Below, piece by piece: positions 61,666-64,000 of a stretch of 64,000 nucleotides of DNA (position 1 is its first letter; every line of letters starts with the position of its first letter). The translations under genes were made by a program, and so were the position numbers. Source of the stretch: Athripsodes cinereus (Eukaryota; Arthropoda; Insecta; Trichoptera; Leptoceridae); NCBI GenBank assembly GCA_947579605.1, contig OX388322.1:2666001-2730000 (forward strand), written 5' to 3'. The notes beneath the pieces were generated by a model, which did no database searches, was not told the origin of the DNA, and saw nothing but the letters and a program-made list of their open reading frames with translations.

Positions 61666-62595
61666 CTAAAAAAAGAGAAGATTGAAAATTCAAATTTAGT
61701 CAGGTAGCAATAAGTTTGGTCATAACGTATAAAAAAAACAATGTATGAGGCGTGTAGCATCTTCAATTATTTAGGAACAAGTTTGCTACCCGTCTTGGCT
61801 GTTTAATTTTTATATGGCACGAAGATGATTACTTGTGTGCTGATTATGTATAATTAGTCTATTAGCGGCTCAAAGAATGGCGGAAGAGAAGTGGAACTAA
61901 TTCGTGGAAAAGTGGTCTTGCAAAATATATGTCTGATGATAGGTGAACGAAAAACGTGCTGAATTGGAAGCCTAAAACATGAGACAGAAGCATGGGTGTT
62001 CCTAGACAAGATGGTGTGAAAACTTTTTCGTTTTATCCACATTATACAATTTCTAATCTCTCGAACTTTTATTTCGTTTTTCATAAATAAATAAATATCC
62101 CACAAGTACGGCACTGGGCTGCACATAATCAACATATGGGTCGTCCTTTTGTCTCATATAAAATAAAACATTATGGAATTGAGTGTTTGATTTTTACTTG
62201 CAAAACTTCAATAGTGTAACAAGATAAATATATAGTTAAACATATATTTATCCACCCAATAACGATATCGCTTGTTTTTCTCAAAGTCGTATCAAATTTG
62301 TAAATATCTTATTACAATCATGTTAATTTTTAATACTATTTCGCGTGTGTACGTGACTATTTAAATTATCCATTCTGTGTCCGGTGGTGCGTAATCATAA
62401 TGGAACATAACACAATATACAATAATTGATAACCTCGTTAATTTTTACAAAACTTATCGTAATAAACCTTCATTATATAAAAACAATAATGAATTTTACA
62501 AAATGGCAGTGAGTTGCTAAGTCTGTCATATTATTCTTATTAATCACACTGTTTGATAGATCATATATTTTTATCTATACCTACTTATCTCTTAA
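61666..62595 (-). other. ARMT1 upstream intron, no exon seen
   Basis: Contains a degenerate repeat D (61785-61860). No minus-strand frame with ARMT1 similarity and correct phase was found. Confidence 0.4.
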
Positions 62596-63730
62596 CAACT
62601 TCGCTGCCTCCCAAGCATAGTAGTATCTTGAGGAAATCCGCTCCTGGTTTTTCGTATTATTCTATATAAAAAACATTCTTTTTTGGAAATTATTTGTCAT
62701 TTTTACTTTTTTTGTTTTTTATGATTGGAAAAAAATAAATAAAAAAAAACCGCATATGTGCGGAGCTGGCACTGACAATGAAAATGTCTACCTCAGTGCC
62801 GATCACTCACATGTGCGGAAATCATGTTGTTAACAAAAAGTTACTTTATTAACGAAAATATAAACCTAAATAAAATAATTCTATGAAAAATTCACTGTGC
62901 CTATACCTAAACATTATTTCTCCGAATATTCTAATTGAAAACAATCTTCTAGTCTTCCAATAATCTTGTATACGACTAAGATACTCGTACGACTAAGCTG
63001 TATAGTCCCCATATGAATAAGTAATCCCAAAAAAAACTGGAATGGTAAGATCCTTCCATTTAGTGATTCTGGATTGTTCTGTAACTCCAGATATTTGAAA
63101 TAATATCAATACTTGGGTATTTGTCTCTAAACGTAACCATCACTAAAACTTTTCATCAAAAAAAATAATCAAAAAATCAATCGGAGTTGTTCCTGGATTG
63201 CTGAAAAATTCATTCTGCTTAGTAAATAGTATGTTATTAACCATATAAGAACTTCGAGAGAAGGTTCCACGGTTTCAGGACGATCAGTAGATGGAGGAAC
63301 ATTTATTGCCACTTGATTGAAGGTTAGTTGTTCATGACCTTGGTATTCGTCATCATCATCTGAAGACATCTCATTGTCGATATCATAATCTTTATCAGTG
63401 TCATCTGAACATAGTTCTACTTCAATATCACTGTCAGTTAATTGATAAATCATTCATAATCTCACTCTTTTATGTCTTGACAAATTTTCTTCATCATCCA
63501 TATTCGCAAGCGATTTCAGGCGGTATGAAATTCGCAAAGTAAAATCCAAGCACCGTAATAATATTTTAGATGTGTCGTGAGCAGTGCCACACTACAAAAA
63601 ACATATCATTACGAATGCCGACTTTATACTGAATCATTCAAAGACCATGATTCGATCACGCACAAGTGCGGTGTCGGCTATAGGATTGAAAATTGTACTC
63701 CGCACATGTGCGGAGAAGGCAGCGAAGTTG
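62596..63730 (-). mobile_element. decayed piggyBac-type element
   Basis: Flanked by TTAA at 62592-62595 and 63731-63734, ends CAACTTCGCTGCC and GGCAGCGAAGTTG, with several GCACATGTGCGG-type subterminal repeats. The minus strand encodes an acidic stretch typical of piggyBac transposase N termini (TDSDIEVELCSDD, SSDDDDEYQGHEQLTFNQVA; 63169-63453), preceded by a frame break. The DDD catalytic core is missing. Confidence 0.75.
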
Positions 63731-63747
63731 TTAAGTGAGCAAACATC

Positions 63748-63826
63748 CCTTTCACAACACAAGCTTTTAGCTTACAGTCAAAGGTGTGTAAAGTTGTATT
63801 TGAGTTTATAACAAAGACCCAGATGA
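63748..63826 (+). mobile_element. SINE family S, copy 5 (3' half)
   Basis: 'CCTTTCACAACACAAGCTTT', AGGTGTGTAAAGTTGTATTT and CAAAGACCCAGATGA: the body and 3' end only, directly after the piggyBac element. Confidence 0.7.
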
Positions 63827-64000
63827 CGTCGTTCCAATTTGAAAACATAAGAATTGTATGAAAATCATATAAAAATTGATTTCAATAGTGGAAGTTTATC
63901 AAATTGAACTATATATACAACTTTCAAAAATTTCAAGTCATGTGATAAGAATGACACAGAGGAATCGAGAATGTTACCTTGGTTTAAAGAGTACTCTTAA

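Noticed and set aside
63960..64000. Possible upstream ARMT1 exon ending CCAAG|GTAACA on the minus strand
   Set aside because: Phase zero is required to join exon a, and that frame contains a TAA just before the donor.

Overview
The window is AT-rich eukaryotic nuclear DNA with spliced genes, GT-AG introns and very dense transposon debris. An insect, most likely a lepidopteran, fits best. A ZAD-type C2H2 zinc-finger gene points to arthropods. A Lep1-like Helitron end (ending near 26504), tRNA-derived SINEs and many copies of a 'WFGHVER' retrotransposon tail are typical of moth and butterfly genomes. No bacterial-type organisation is present.

Three protein-coding genes can be supported. (1) Plus strand, 255-5158: the last eight exons of a Genghis Khan/MRCK (CDC42BP) kinase gene. 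They encode the end of the CNH domain, the CRIB motif that binds Cdc42, and a Ser/Pro-rich tail; the kinase and coiled-coil exons lie before position 1. (2) Minus strand, 47297 down to 24795: a complete 21-exon gene for a 1047-residue ZAD/C2H2 zinc-finger protein, with an N-terminal ZAD, acidic linkers, about ten zinc fingers and an acidic C-terminal region. (3) Minus strand, 61665 down to 57706: the last five exons of an ARMT1-type (DUF89) carboxyl methyltransferase/phosphatase with an unusual basic Lys-Ser-Pro tail; its 5' exons lie beyond position 64000.

Layout: 1-5.2 kb gek; 5.2-24.8 kb gene-free DNA with MITEs, a 120-bp satellite (13391-14573), a piggyBac-type MITE and other repeats; 24.8-47.3 kb the zinc-finger gene, its introns packed with retrotransposon tails, a Helitron, a Tigger/pogo element, hAT MITEs and tandem repeats; 47.3-57.7 kb intergenic DNA holding a hAT MITE and a triple nest (hAT MITE inside a non-LTR element inside a hAT element, all with target duplications readable from the sequence); 57.7-61.7 kb ARMT1; 61.7-64 kb the upstream ARMT1 region with a decayed piggyBac element.

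The most notable local structure is at 41976-42484. A 92-bp block containing a 3' splice site plus the first part of an exon of the zinc-finger gene is present six times in tandem. Use of any acceptor except the exon-proximal one leads to an early stop and would give a product with the ZAD but no zinc fingers.
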